From the NCBI GenBank assembly GCA_014204635.1, contig JACHLS010000001.1, positions 124,001 to 188,000 of the forward strand: a stretch of DNA of 64,000 nucleotides, given 5' to 3'. A program made the position numbers and the translations under genes. Positions within the stretch are counted from its first letter, which is position 1. Each line of letters starts with the position of its first letter. The notes beneath the pieces were generated by a model. That model had not been told where the DNA came from, searched no databases, and saw nothing but the letters and a program-made list of their open reading frames with translations. Positions 41,995 to 51,122 of this stretch are shown here, one piece after another. Source of the stretch: Sporosarcina luteola (GTDB lineage Bacteria > Bacillota > Bacilli > Bacillales_A > Planococcaceae).

Positions 41995-42172
41995 CCTTAT
42001 TACAGATATAATAAAACACATTGAAATCCACTAATGACGATGATACACTACATCAAGTCGGTTGTTTTTTCGAGCCGAAGATACATGTATGGCTCGTGCG
42101 TTAAAGGCGCGGGTAATAAGTTTCCTTCTTCAGGAACCGTCCGATTCCATGTTCGGACGGTTTTTACGTTTG
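41995..42172 (+). ncRNA. Unclassified structured leader RNA before the symporter gene
   Basis: Between the Bce terminator and the symporter gene lies a leader with several hairpins: CGAGCC and GGCTCG around GAAGATACATGTAT (42073-42097), TTCCT and AGGAA near 42124, and a final terminator, CCGTCCGA and TCGGACGG (about 42137-42160) followed by TTTTT. It has the layout of a riboswitch or other attenuator, but I do not recognise the aptamer: it lacks the marks of glycine, lysine, T-box, THF, purine and B12 types. The stretch 42173-42248 holds the ribosome site (AAGGAG). Confidence 0.55.
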
Positions 42173-42248
42173 TCATGTATAACGAGGGAGCAATTTAGGG
42201 TAAGGAATAAAGAGAACATATTTACAGCATAGAGAAGGAGTGGATGGC

Positions 42249-43643
42249 ATGAAAGCGTTGGAATGGCTGGTTGGACCTGCAAATGATTTCATTTGGACAT
42301 ACATATTAATCGGCCTGTTGCTTTTGGTCGGTTTTTATTTTACATTTCGAACGAAGTTTGTCCAAATACGCTTATTCGGCGAAATGTTTCGTTTGATTTT
42401 TGAGAAAAAGGGAAGCGATCATGGAGTTTCAGCTTTCCAGGCGTTTACAATTAGTGCTGCTTCACGGGTTGGCACAGGGAATGTCACTGGCGTTGCGCTT
42501 GCCATTGGCATCGGTGGTCCCGGAGCGGTATTTTGGATGTGGATCATTGCTTTGATCGGCATGGCGACAGCATTTGTCGAAAGTACCTTGGCACAAGTGT
42601 ATAAAGTGCGTGACGGCAATACATTCCGTGGCGGTCCTGCCTACTATATGGAAAAGGCACTCGGTTTTCGGAAGCTTGGTGTTGTGTTTGCCATTCTGTT
42701 AACACTCTGTTTTGGTTTTATTTTCAATGCAGTTCAGTCAAATACGATCAGCCAATCATTTCATGATGTATTTAATCTGCCTTTATGGTTGGTTGGACTA
42801 ATATTAGTTGTATTGACCGCCATCATTATCTTCGGCGGAGTACACAGGATCGTTAAAGTGACGCAAGCAATCGTTCCGATCATGGCGACGTTTTACTTGC
42901 TAATTGCACTTTTCGTATTAGTCATTAACATTACAGAGATCCCAGGCATGATCGCCCTCATTTTTGAGCATGCTTTTGGAATTAAAGAGATGGCAGGAGC
43001 GGGTATCGGTGCTGCGATGATGCAAGGAATCCGGCGTGGTTTATTTTCCAATGAAGCGGGAATGGGGAGCGTTCCGAATGCGGCAGCGACGGCCTATGTA
43101 TCGCATCCGGCAAAACAGGGCCTCGTTCAAAGCTTAGGCGTATTTTTCGACACGATTATCATATGTTCGGCAACCGCCTTTATCATCATTTTGGCGGGAT
43201 TGTATGACAAAGGAGAAGAGAGCGGAATCATCTTAACTCAATCGTCCATGGCGGTTCATGTCGGTTCCTGGGCTCCGTATTTCGTCGCCATTGCGATCAT
43301 GTTCTTCGCATTCAGTTCTATTGTCGGTAATTATTACTATGGCGAAACAAATATCGAATTCATCAAAGCACATAAATCATGGATGATTCTGTATCGGTTC
43401 GCCGTTCTTGGTTTTGTGATGTTCGGTGCCTTGGCGAAAGTGGATATTGTCTGGAGTATGGCTGACCTGTTTATGGGCTTGATGGCGATCCTCAACTTAC
43501 TTGTCATTTTACTGCTTGGCAAGGTGGCCTTTAAAGTGCTGGACGACTTTACAAGTCAGCGGAAACAAGGGAAAGACCCGGTATTCAAGGCAAGCACCGT
43601 GCCGAATTTGAAGGGTGCGGAATGTTGGGGAGAAAAGAAATGA
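42249..43643 (+). CDS. Alanine/glycine:cation symporter (AGCS family)
   Basis: A 464-residue membrane transporter that takes up alanine, glycine or a related amino acid with Na+ or H+. The AGCS signatures are visible: FQAFTISAASRVGTGNVTGVA, GGPAYYMEKALG and GLFSNEAGMGSVPNAAA. About 10-11 membrane segments. The start at 42249 lies eight bases after AAGGAG; a GTG nine bases earlier touches that site. The structured leader with terminator suggests regulation by attenuation. Confidence 0.92.
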   Translation: MKALEWLVGPANDFIWTYILIGLLLLVGFYFTFRTKFVQIRLFGEMFRLIFEKKGSDHGVSAFQAFTISAASRVGTGNVTGVALAIGIGGPGAVFWMWIIALIGMATAFVESTLAQVYKVRDGNTFRGGPAYYMEKALGFRKLGVVFAILLTLCFGFIFNAVQSNTISQSFHDVFNLPLWLVGLILVVLTAIIIFGGVHRIVKVTQAIVPIMATFYLLIALFVLVINITEIPGMIALIFEHAFGIKEMAGAGIGAAMMQGIRRGLFSNEAGMGSVPNAAATAYVSHPAKQGLVQSLGVFFDTIIICSATAFIIILAGLYDKGEESGIILTQSSMAVHVGSWAPYFVAIAIMFFAFSSIVGNYYYGETNIEFIKAHKSWMILYRFAVLGFVMFGALAKVDIVWSMADLFMGLMAILNLLVILLLGKVAFKVLDDFTSQRKQGKDPVFKASTVPNLKGAECWGEKK

Positions 43644-43653
43644 TAGTCAAAAA

Positions 43654-43690
43654 GCGATGGGAGTCTTTTTACAGTTCCCATCGTTTTTTT
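43654..43690 (+). terminator. Intrinsic terminator of the symporter gene
   Basis: CGATGGGA and TCCCATCG pair and are followed by seven T. Confidence 0.85.
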
Positions 43691-43726
43691 CTATTCTTAT
43701 ACTAAGTCGCATAGAATATGTAAGTA

Positions 43727-43755
43727 TTGACCGGGCTTTTGAGAGGCACTATAAT
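43727..43755 (+). promoter_or_regulatory. Promoter of eutW-eutV
   Basis: TTGACC, a 17-base spacer and a perfect TATAAT lie 50 bases before eutW. No terminator intervenes, so the regulator pair is probably made all the time. Confidence 0.8.
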
Positions 43756-43804
43756 TACATGAAAATAATCCGATAATTATTTATTTTAGAGGGATGTGAG
43801 AAGT

Positions 43805-45268
43805 ATGGTCACTTCTACGTTGGAACAGCTGTGCATCCTCTATACAGATTTGACTTATGAGGATATCGGGAAGTTGGAGGAAGTCGCCTCCACACTTCAA
43901 TTATACGCTGACATGTCGGACTCTTATATGTTCATCGATTGCAAAATCAAGGATAACGATCATGCGATTGTTGTGGCAGAGGCTTTTCCAAGAAACGCTA
44001 ATAACATCTATGAAAATTCGGTCGTCGGGAAGATTGTCTTTGAATCTTTTGAGCCCGGTGTTTTTTATAGTTATAAAAATGGTAAAAAGTCGATTATCCG
44101 TCAAGCGATCACCCAAGAGGGGAAATCTGTCGATCAAACAGTTGTTCCTATAAAAAACAAGTGTCATCAAGTGATCGGTGTACTGATTCAAGAGAAAGAA
44201 GTAGCACCGAAACATGCGCAAGAAATGAGTTGCCAGGATGCGGATCTATCGATCGTGCCTGCTCGGAATGATGGATTTCTTGCTACAGATGTCGATGGCC
44301 CGCCAATCGTTTCCGATCTGCTAATGGAGATGCTTATCCTAACGGATGATAAAGATCAACTCGTCTATTCAAATCCAGTGGCATTGAAGTTTATTACGGA
44401 AATGAGCCGAACAGAGTCCGTCGTAAATAATAAAATTACAGACTTATTGCCGTTTTTAGAACCAGTTTATGAAAATAAAGAAGATGTCTTCGTATTTGAT
44501 CTGACAATCGATCGCAAGAGTTTGGTTGTAAAGAAAATAAAGTTGAAAAAGAAGGAGAGACGGGAGACGCTGCTTATCATCCAGGATTTGACCGAATTAC
44601 GGATGAAGGAAAAAGAACTCATGATGAAATCAGTTGTCATCCAGGAAATTCATCACCGCGTGAAAAATAATCTGCAGACGATCGCAAGTTTGCTGCGGTT
44701 GCAGATGAGGGGATTGCCGGAGGACAGTCAAGCATCATTTGAAGATACGTTAAATCGGATCTATAGCATTTCATCAGTCTATGAAATTATTTTAGCTAAA
44801 GAACATGCGGATGATGACGATGTAAATATTATTGAATTGACGAGAAAGATTTGCTCTGCCATGGTTCTGAACGACGTACGAGCAAAAGTAGACTTGATTA
44901 TTCAGCCGAATGGCAATAAAATAATTACATCCTCCAGGAAAGCGGTTTCACTTGCAATCATTGTGAATGAGCTCGTGCAGAACTCGTTAAAACATGCTTT
45001 TGCAAAAGAGGGAGAAGGGGAAATCCGGATATGGTTCATTTCGGATCGGGACTTTCTTGAGCTTCACATTTCCGACAACGGGGTTGGAATGAAGGAGCCG
45101 AAACCATCGCTTGGTACGGAAATTGTCCATAACCTTGTGACCAATGATTTGAATGGGGAATTTCTATACGTTCCGCAAGAGGAAGGTACGCATGCCGTCG
45201 TGACATTTCCAGTGAGTCCGGAGGTGGAGATTTTCTATGAAAAAAAGGATTTTGATAGCCGAGGATGA
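43805..45268 (+). CDS. eutW: Ethanolamine sensor histidine kinase EutW
   Basis: A 487-residue soluble kinase. Residues about 1-140 form the sensor domain found at the N-terminus of EutW-type kinases, about 170-260 a PAS-like domain (LILTDDKDQLVYSNPVALKFI), and from about 270 the HisKA_2/HATPase core with the His in VIQEIHHRVKNNLQTIASLL and the ATP lid region DNGVGMKEP. In Enterococcus and Listeria this kinase responds to ethanolamine and phosphorylates EutV. The start is the ATG at 43805 or the GTG at 43796; both use the GAGGG upstream. It overlaps eutV by 32 bases. Confidence 0.9.
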   Translation: MVTSTLEQLCILYTDLTYEDIGKLEEVASTLQLYADMSDSYMFIDCKIKDNDHAIVVAEAFPRNANNIYENSVVGKIVFESFEPGVFYSYKNGKKSIIRQAITQEGKSVDQTVVPIKNKCHQVIGVLIQEKEVAPKHAQEMSCQDADLSIVPARNDGFLATDVDGPPIVSDLLMEMLILTDDKDQLVYSNPVALKFITEMSRTESVVNNKITDLLPFLEPVYENKEDVFVFDLTIDRKSLVVKKIKLKKKERRETLLIIQDLTELRMKEKELMMKSVVIQEIHHRVKNNLQTIASLLRLQMRGLPEDSQASFEDTLNRIYSISSVYEIILAKEHADDDDVNIIELTRKICSAMVLNDVRAKVDLIIQPNGNKIITSSRKAVSLAIIVNELVQNSLKHAFAKEGEGEIRIWFISDRDFLELHISDNGVGMKEPKPSLGTEIVHNLVTNDLNGEFLYVPQEEGTHAVVTFPVSPEVEIFYEKKDFDSRG

Positions 45269-45806
45269 GTCGATCATCCGAATGGATTTGAAATTGACAT
45301 TAGAGGACCACGGCTATGAGGTGGTCGGCGAGGCAGGAGATGGCGATCGGGCAGTTGAGCTTGCGTTTCTCCATAAGCCAGACCTGATCTTGATGGATAT
45401 AAAAATGCCGAAAATCGACGGATTGAAGGCGAGCCGGATCATCGGATCTCAATTGGATCTTCCGATACTGCTCATTACCGCCTATAGCCAAAAGGAATTT
45501 GTTGAGAAAGCCCAGCAAGATAATATCGTCGGTTATTTAGTGAAACCGATTTCAGAAGCGAATCTGATTCCGGCGATTGAGGTGGCCCTCCACCAATCCG
45601 AAAAAGCGAAACGGCTGAAAGCGAGTATTCAGGACGTGAAGCGGGAAATGGAAAAACGCAAAACGATTGAGCGGGCCAAAGGTTTATTGATGGAAAAAGA
45701 AAAACTCTCTGAACCCCAAGCATTCAAAAAAATGCGGGATGCCAGTATGTCCAGGCAACAGACAATGGAGTCGATTGCCATAGAAGTCATTGAGTTATAT
45801 AAGTGA
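45237..45806 (+). CDS. eutV: ANTAR-domain antiterminator response regulator EutV
   Basis: A 189-residue response regulator with a receiver domain (Asp54 in LILMDIKMP, Lys in YLVKPI) and an ANTAR RNA-binding domain at about 125-185 (ERAKGLLMEKEKLSEPQAFKKMRDASM). Known role: phosphorylated EutV binds tandem hairpins in eut leader RNAs and prevents terminator formation. Two strong terminators downstream (45824 and 48202) are the natural candidates for its action here. Start after GGAGGTGGAG, inside the eutW end. Confidence 0.93.
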   Translation: MKKRILIAEDESIIRMDLKLTLEDHGYEVVGEAGDGDRAVELAFLHKPDLILMDIKMPKIDGLKASRIIGSQLDLPILLITAYSQKEFVEKAQQDNIVGYLVKPISEANLIPAIEVALHQSEKAKRLKASIQDVKREMEKRKTIERAKGLLMEKEKLSEPQAFKKMRDASMSRQQTMESIAIEVIELYK

Positions 45807-45823
45807 ATAATTAAAGCAATGGC

Positions 45824-45858
45824 GCTTAAAGAAGATCTTTCTTTAGGCGTCTTTTTGT
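45824..45858 (+). terminator. Terminator between eutV and eutH
   Basis: CGCTTAAAGAA and TTCTTTAGGCG pair around GATCT and are followed by TCTTTTTGTTTT. As eutV encodes an antiterminator, this may be a controlled stop for the structural eut genes. No clear promoter was seen in 45859-45965. Confidence 0.75.
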
Positions 45859-45965
45859 TTTGTTAGATAACCAAAAATTGGTTAAGGTGGTGGTTTGGAA
45901 TTAGGCAATCTATCTCTATTCTTGGTCTTGTCATTCATGTAAGTTGATAAAAGGGGGAATTTATA

Positions 45966-47255
45966 GTGGAAATGATCGGTACGGTAATCGTCTGGATCAT
46001 TATGATCTGTGCAGTGCTGGGTGCATTTGCTGCGATCAAAAATCCGGAAGAAGGATTAGGAAAGGAATTCATGTCCGGTTTGCATGCGGTGGGTCACATT
46101 TTCGTGCCGGCAGCCGGTATTATGGCTTCCATACCATATTTGACTTGGTTTATCAGTAAATTTATCGGTCCGATTTTTGATGCCATCGGTGCGGACCCGG
46201 CCATAGCGGCAACAACAATTCTTGCTTCAGACATGGGTGGATATCAGCTGGCGGAAGCTCTTAAAACATCCTATGAAGGTTGGATTATGGCACTCGTTGT
46301 AGGATTCATGTCCGGAGCGACGATTGTATTTTCGATTCCGATGGGACTAGCTATGTTGGATAAACGAGACCACAAATATATGGCACTTGGTGTGATGTCG
46401 GGTGTTTTAACGATTCCGATTGGCGCTTTTGTTGCCTCTGTACTCATTGTGCTTTTTAATACGGATGTACGTGATGTCATTAGTACAACAGCGACGTCCA
46501 ATTATGAATTCGTTATAAGTTACTTGCAAATTCTGATTAACTTGCTGCCATTGCTCGTATTTGTTATAGCCATTGCACTAGGACTGAAATTCTTCCCGCG
46601 TGTTATGATTTCGGGCTTTATGCTTTTTGGACGAGTAATGGATGCAGCAATCAAACTAGTCCTTGTCTTTTCCATTGTTGAGGTTTTCACTGGTGTATTC
46701 TCAACAGTCTTTGGCGCGTGGGGCTTTGACCCGATCATGGCGGATGAAAAAGACCAATTCCGTGCGTTGGAAACAGCCGGTTATATCGGTATTATGCTGG
46801 CAGGTGCCTTCCCAATGGTGTATTTACTGCGGAAATATGCCGCGAAACCACTGGAAGCAGGCGGACGCAAGCTTGGGTTGTCTTCGACGGGAAGCGCTGG
46901 CATTTTGGCGACAATGGCGAATATCTTGGCGATGTTCTCTCTTGTCCGTTTCATGAGACCGAAAGATAAAGTCATCAATATTGCATTCGCAGTTTGTGCT
47001 GCTTTCTTGCTGGGTGACCATTTATCGTTCACTGCCAATTTCCAACCGACAATCATCTTGCCGGTGATCTTAGGTAAATTAACAGCGGGTGTCTGTGCCA
47101 TTGCAATTGCCTACAAACTGTCTGTTCCAACTGCTTTGAAGCTTGAGGAAAAAGACCGTGCTGAAGGAGTAATCCGTCCGGGTGAATACTTGGAAGACGG
47201 CGAGGTAGATCAGACGGCAGAGAAGAAAGAAGAAGCTGTACTGACAAACGCATAA
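45966..47255 (+). CDS. eutH: Ethanolamine transporter EutH
   Basis: A 429-residue membrane protein with about 10-11 segments, the ethanolamine permease/facilitator. Characteristic are GLGKEFMSGLHAVGHIFVPAAGIMAS and ILASDMGGYQLAEALK. It ends in a charged tail. GTG start eight bases after GGGGGA. First structural gene after the eutWV pair and its terminator. Confidence 0.94.
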   Translation: MEMIGTVIVWIIMICAVLGAFAAIKNPEEGLGKEFMSGLHAVGHIFVPAAGIMASIPYLTWFISKFIGPIFDAIGADPAIAATTILASDMGGYQLAEALKTSYEGWIMALVVGFMSGATIVFSIPMGLAMLDKRDHKYMALGVMSGVLTIPIGAFVASVLIVLFNTDVRDVISTTATSNYEFVISYLQILINLLPLLVFVIAIALGLKFFPRVMISGFMLFGRVMDAAIKLVLVFSIVEVFTGVFSTVFGAWGFDPIMADEKDQFRALETAGYIGIMLAGAFPMVYLLRKYAAKPLEAGGRKLGLSSTGSAGILATMANILAMFSLVRFMRPKDKVINIAFAVCAAFLLGDHLSFTANFQPTIILPVILGKLTAGVCAIAIAYKLSVPTALKLEEKDRAEGVIRPGEYLEDGEVDQTAEKKEEAVLTNA

Positions 47256-47285
47256 GGACAATAAACTGAGAAGGAAGGGCTTAGA

Positions 47286-47627
47286 TTGAGCGAAGAAAAG
47301 AAACGATTCATACAGGAATTTGTACCGGGAAAACAGCTTACGCTTAGCCATCTAATCGCTAATCCTGATCCGGATATGTTTCAGAAGCTGGGTATCCAAG
47401 AGGCCGGGGCGCTTGGCATTATGACATGCACACCGAGTGAGACGGTCATTATTGCAGGTGATTTGGCGACCAAGGCAGCCAACGTGAAGCTAGGATTTTT
47501 GGATCGATTCACAGGAAGTCTTGTCATTGTCGGAAGTGTTTCAGAAGTCGAGATGGCGATGTTGGAAATCAACCGATTCCTGTCCGAAAAACTCGGCTAT
47601 ACACCGGCATCCATTACGAAATCGTAA
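47286..47627 (+). CDS. eutS: Microcompartment shell protein EutS
   Basis: A 113-residue BMC shell protein with the circularly permuted fold. Marks are RFIQEFVPGKQLTLSHLIANP and GALGIMTCTPSETVIIAGDLATKAA. EutS forms a bent hexamer that is thought to make edges of the shell. TTG start after GAAGGAAGG. Confidence 0.94.
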   Translation: MSEEKKRFIQEFVPGKQLTLSHLIANPDPDMFQKLGIQEAGALGIMTCTPSETVIIAGDLATKAANVKLGFLDRFTGSLVIVGSVSEVEMAMLEINRFLSEKLGYTPASITKS

Positions 47628-47640
47628 GGAGTGAACGGCC

Positions 47641-48153
47641 ATGCAAAACAAGGCAATGCTGATCGGCGCCATTGGGGCGGGGAAATCGACGTTGACGAAT
47701 GCGCTGTTAGGCAAGCAGGTTCCAGCTGTGAAAACACAGACGCTCATTTATTATGATTGGATTGTCGATACACCTGGAGAATACACGGAAAATCCGTTGT
47801 TCTACAAAAATATCATGGCGACAGCTTTAGAAGTGTCTCATGTGTTTTACCTTCAAGATGCGACGAACGGCAAGACGATCTTTCCGCCAGGATTTAGCAT
47901 GGGGATCTCAAAGCTTGCAGTCGGTGTCATCACGAAATGCGATCATCCGGAAGCTGACGTGGAAAGAGCGTTCCACATGATGAAACATATCATTTCGGAA
48001 GGTCCTGTTATTATCACCTCCTCCGTGACAGGAGATGGCGTGAAGCATCTGAAGGAATTGGTGAAGTGCCCTGATATGCGCTCGATGAAAGAGTACATCC
48101 AAAAGTTGGATGATGACCATGTCCGCTTCATCGGGTCACTTTACAGTGCCTAG
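47641..48153 (+). CDS. eutP: EutP/PduV-type GTPase
   Basis: A 170-residue Ras-like small GTPase. Walker A is GAIGAGKSTL (residues 9-18), the G3 motif VDTPGEY, and the G4 region ITKCDH. EutP of some species has acetate kinase activity; PduV is linked to microcompartment positioning. Which applies here is open; with PduL making acetyl phosphate, an acetate-kinase role would fit. Followed by a terminator before eutA. Confidence 0.93.
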   Translation: MQNKAMLIGAIGAGKSTLTNALLGKQVPAVKTQTLIYYDWIVDTPGEYTENPLFYKNIMATALEVSHVFYLQDATNGKTIFPPGFSMGISKLAVGVITKCDHPEADVERAFHMMKHIISEGPVIITSSVTGDGVKHLKELVKCPDMRSMKEYIQKLDDDHVRFIGSLYSA

Positions 48154-48201
48154 CAAGTTTGATATAGTTGGAGATAAGACAAGTTCATGAAATCGGCAAT
48201 G

Positions 48202-48252
48202 ACGCCTTTACAACCCGAGGAGAAATCTCCGGGTTTGTAGAGGCGTTTTTTA
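48202..48252 (+). terminator. Strong intercistronic terminator between eutP and eutA
   Basis: ACGCCTTTACAACCCG and CGGGTTTGTAGAGGCGT form a long stem with a small inner GGAG/CTCC hairpin, followed by six T. In Enterococcus EutV acts on such leaders, one of them before eutA. I did not find an obvious A-x-x-G-x-x hexaloop pair, so EutV binding here is inference. Confidence 0.85.
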
Positions 48253-48280
48253 TTTCATTTTTCCGAAATGGGGTGCGGAT

Positions 48281-49729
48281 GTGGACCAGTTCAATAAAAG
48301 GCATGAAACGATCATCAGTGCTGGCATTGACATTGGCACGAGCACGACCAAATTGATCATCAGCCGATTTTCCTTGATGAATGTCGCGGGTACGACCCAT
48401 GTGCCGCGAATTGAGATTGTAGATAAAGAAATTTTATATAAAAGTCCTGTCTTCCGGACGCCGCTCTTGGATGCATCCACAATCGACACGCAAGGAGTGG
48501 AACGGATCGTCCGCTCGCAATATGAAGAGGCGGGCGTTACCCCATCCCAAATTGAAACGGGAGCAGTTATTATCACTGGGGAAACGGCGACGAAACGCAA
48601 TGCGAGTGAAATGATTCATCATTTGTCGCATGAAGCCGGTGATTTCCTTGTTGCGACAGCGGGACCGGATTTGGAAGGCATCATTGCAGCGAAAGGGTCG
48701 GGGGCTTACGACTATTCTGCGAAGAGCGGAAAAGTGATTGCCAACATCGACATCGGCGGCGGGACAGCTAATATGGCCGTGTACAAGGATAAGAAACTTC
48801 TTGGCACATGCACGATGCATATTGGGGGGCGACTTATCGAGTTCCAAAATGGCCGAGTCTCTTCCATTTCCCCGCCTGTGGAACGGCTGCTGGCCGAACA
48901 AGGCTGGCGATTGCGAGTCGGAGATTCAGCGGATAGCCCTGCTGTCCAGCAAGTGACAAACTTTATGGCGGACTCGCTTGCAAGGATTGTAAGCCATGAT
49001 GTCGCTTCGGAAGACCAGGTACTGCTGCTGGGGCATACACCTTCTTGGCAGGATCATGTAGACGCGATCGTCTTTTCGGGCGGAGTATCCGAATGTATGT
49101 ATCAGCACGAGCTTGGACAGGTGCAGGTCGCTGAATACGATGACATCGGCGTCCGGTTAGCGGAAGCTTTGAAGCGCAATAACCGGCTGCAATCCTTTGA
49201 TTGGCTGGAGCCGGTAGAAACTGTACGGGCAACCGTATTAGGTGCTGGCACGCAGACAACGGAAATCAGCGGAGCGACGATTCAGGTGGCGCCGCATGAA
49301 CTTCCTTTGAAAAACATTCCGATATACCAGCATGATTTCATGTTTGATTTGCGAAAAGGGTTGGACCTTTTTGACTCGGCCATTTCTGAGGCGATCGCCT
49401 TATATGATTCGACCCGGGAAGGGCAAAATTTTGCATTATATATATCCAATCTTCCCTATATGGGATTCCGGGACATCCAAACCCTGTCCCAGGCGATTAT
49501 CCGCCTAATGGAAAAGAGGCCTGATCCGGCGCAGCCGATCATTTTGATTATCCAATCGGATCACGCCAAGGTAATTGGCCAGACGCTGGTCGCCATGAAT
49601 GTACAACAAAGTGTCATTTGTGTGGATCAAATCAACGTAGAGACGGGCGATTACATTGATATCGGCAAGGCGCTCGATTCTGGTGTCGTACCGGTTGTAG
49701 TGAAAACGTTAACATTCCACACATCGTAA
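48281..49729 (+). CDS. eutA: Ethanolamine ammonia-lyase reactivase EutA
   Basis: A 482-residue actin/Hsp70-type ATPase that replaces damaged cobalamin in EutBC. The ATPase phosphate motifs are visible: AGIDIGTSTTKLIIS near the start, and IANIDIGGGTANMAV near residue 150; a third strand has IVFSGGVSECMYQ. GTG start after GGGGTGCGG. It is the first gene after the intercistronic terminator. Confidence 0.94.
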   Translation: MDQFNKRHETIISAGIDIGTSTTKLIISRFSLMNVAGTTHVPRIEIVDKEILYKSPVFRTPLLDASTIDTQGVERIVRSQYEEAGVTPSQIETGAVIITGETATKRNASEMIHHLSHEAGDFLVATAGPDLEGIIAAKGSGAYDYSAKSGKVIANIDIGGGTANMAVYKDKKLLGTCTMHIGGRLIEFQNGRVSSISPPVERLLAEQGWRLRVGDSADSPAVQQVTNFMADSLARIVSHDVASEDQVLLLGHTPSWQDHVDAIVFSGGVSECMYQHELGQVQVAEYDDIGVRLAEALKRNNRLQSFDWLEPVETVRATVLGAGTQTTEISGATIQVAPHELPLKNIPIYQHDFMFDLRKGLDLFDSAISEAIALYDSTREGQNFALYISNLPYMGFRDIQTLSQAIIRLMEKRPDPAQPIILIIQSDHAKVIGQTLVAMNVQQSVICVDQINVETGDYIDIGKALDSGVVPVVVKTLTFHTS

Positions 49730-49743
49730 AGGAGGCGCTGCAA

Positions 49744-51108
49744 TTGAATTTATCAACGGTATTAGGCGGCGAACGGTATGTGTTCACCGATTTGAAAGAA
49801 GTATTGGCCAAAGCGAATGAGGAAAAATCAGGCGACCGATTAGCCGGCATTGCAGCAGAGACGGTTCAAGAACGGATCGCAGCAAAAGCGGTCGTCAGCG
49901 AATTGCTCGTGAGCGATATTCGCAACAATCCACTCATTCCTATTGAAACAGATGAAGTATCCCGCATCATTGAGGGCGATATTAACGAAAAAGTATATAG
50001 CGAAATTAAAAACTGGAGCATTGCGGAGCTGCGCGAATACATTCTGAGCAATGATGTAGGCGACCGGGAGTTAAAACGGCTCAGCAGGGGATTGACTTCT
50101 GAAGTCATTGCCGCTGTGACAAAGCTTATGTCTAACCTCGACCTCGTCCATGCGGCGAATAAAATTGAAATTCTTTCGACATGCAATATTACGATTGGCC
50201 AAAAAGGGACGCTTTCTTCCCGTTTGCAGCCGAACCATCCGACGGACAATATCGATGGCATCATTGCCTCTTTAAAAGAAGGCTTGTCGTATGGTATTGG
50301 GGATGCAGTCATTGGCATCAATCCGGTCGATGATTCCGTTGAAAGCGTCAAACGAATTTTGCATGCGACAAAGGATTTTATTAACGAGTGGGAAATTCCG
50401 ACGCAAAACTGCGTCCTTGCCCATGTGACAACGCAAATGAAAGCAATCCAGCAAGGAGCTCCTGCCGATATGATCTTCCAAAGTATCGCAGGTACGGAAA
50501 AAGCGCATCGTTCCTTCGGTATTTCAGCCGAGTTGATTGCGGAAGCGCGAGATCTTGCATTGAAACAAGGAACGGGTACAGGTCCTCAAGTGATGTATTT
50601 TGAAACAGGCCAAGGGTCGGAGCTCTCTGCGGAAGCCCACTACGGCATTGACCAGCTGACACTGGAATCTAGAAACTATGGTTTCGCCAGACATTATGAT
50701 CCATACATCGTCAACACGGTCGTTGGATTTATCGGGCCGGAATATCTGTATAACAGCAAACAGGTCATCCGGGCAGGGCTTGAAGACCATTTCATGGGCA
50801 AATTGCACGGCATACCGATGGGCGTTGATATTTGCTATACGAACCATATCAAGGCCGACCAGAACGATATTGAAGATTTGAGTGTACTGTTATCGGCTGC
50901 CGGTGTGAACTTCATTATCGCGGCACCGATGGGCGATGATGTCATGCTGAATTACCAATCGATGAGTTATCACGATGTAGCTACACTTCTTCAGACGCTT
51001 GGAAAAACACCAGCACCTGAGTATTTGAAATGGCTTGAGAAAATGGGCATTTATGAAAATGGCAAGCTAAGCGCACGTGCGGGCGATGCCACGTTGTTTA
51101 ACCGGTAG
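49744..51108 (+). CDS. eutB: Ethanolamine ammonia-lyase large subunit EutB
   Basis: A 454-residue TIM-barrel subunit of the adenosylcobalamin-dependent lyase that converts ethanolamine to acetaldehyde and ammonia. It is full length and matches the family from VLGGERYVFTDLKEVLAKAN through SSRLQPNHPTDNIDGI, MYFETGQGSELSAEAHYG and MGVDICYTNH to the C-terminus. TTG start after AAAGGAGG. It probably works with EutC in the microcompartment lumen. Confidence 0.96.
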   Translation: MNLSTVLGGERYVFTDLKEVLAKANEEKSGDRLAGIAAETVQERIAAKAVVSELLVSDIRNNPLIPIETDEVSRIIEGDINEKVYSEIKNWSIAELREYILSNDVGDRELKRLSRGLTSEVIAAVTKLMSNLDLVHAANKIEILSTCNITIGQKGTLSSRLQPNHPTDNIDGIIASLKEGLSYGIGDAVIGINPVDDSVESVKRILHATKDFINEWEIPTQNCVLAHVTTQMKAIQQGAPADMIFQSIAGTEKAHRSFGISAELIAEARDLALKQGTGTGPQVMYFETGQGSELSAEAHYGIDQLTLESRNYGFARHYDPYIVNTVVGFIGPEYLYNSKQVIRAGLEDHFMGKLHGIPMGVDICYTNHIKADQNDIEDLSVLLSAAGVNFIIAAPMGDDVMLNYQSMSYHDVATLLQTLGKTPAPEYLKWLEKMGIYENGKLSARAGDATLFNR

Positions 51109-51122
51109 GAGGTGGATTTGGT

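Noticed and set aside
45859..45965. Promoter directly before eutH
   Set aside because: TTGGTC and TGATAA at 17 bases is too poor a match to be listed.
48140..48252. Classical ANTAR two-hairpin site before eutA
   Set aside because: I could not place two stems with A-x-x-G-x-x hexaloops, so only the terminator is annotated.
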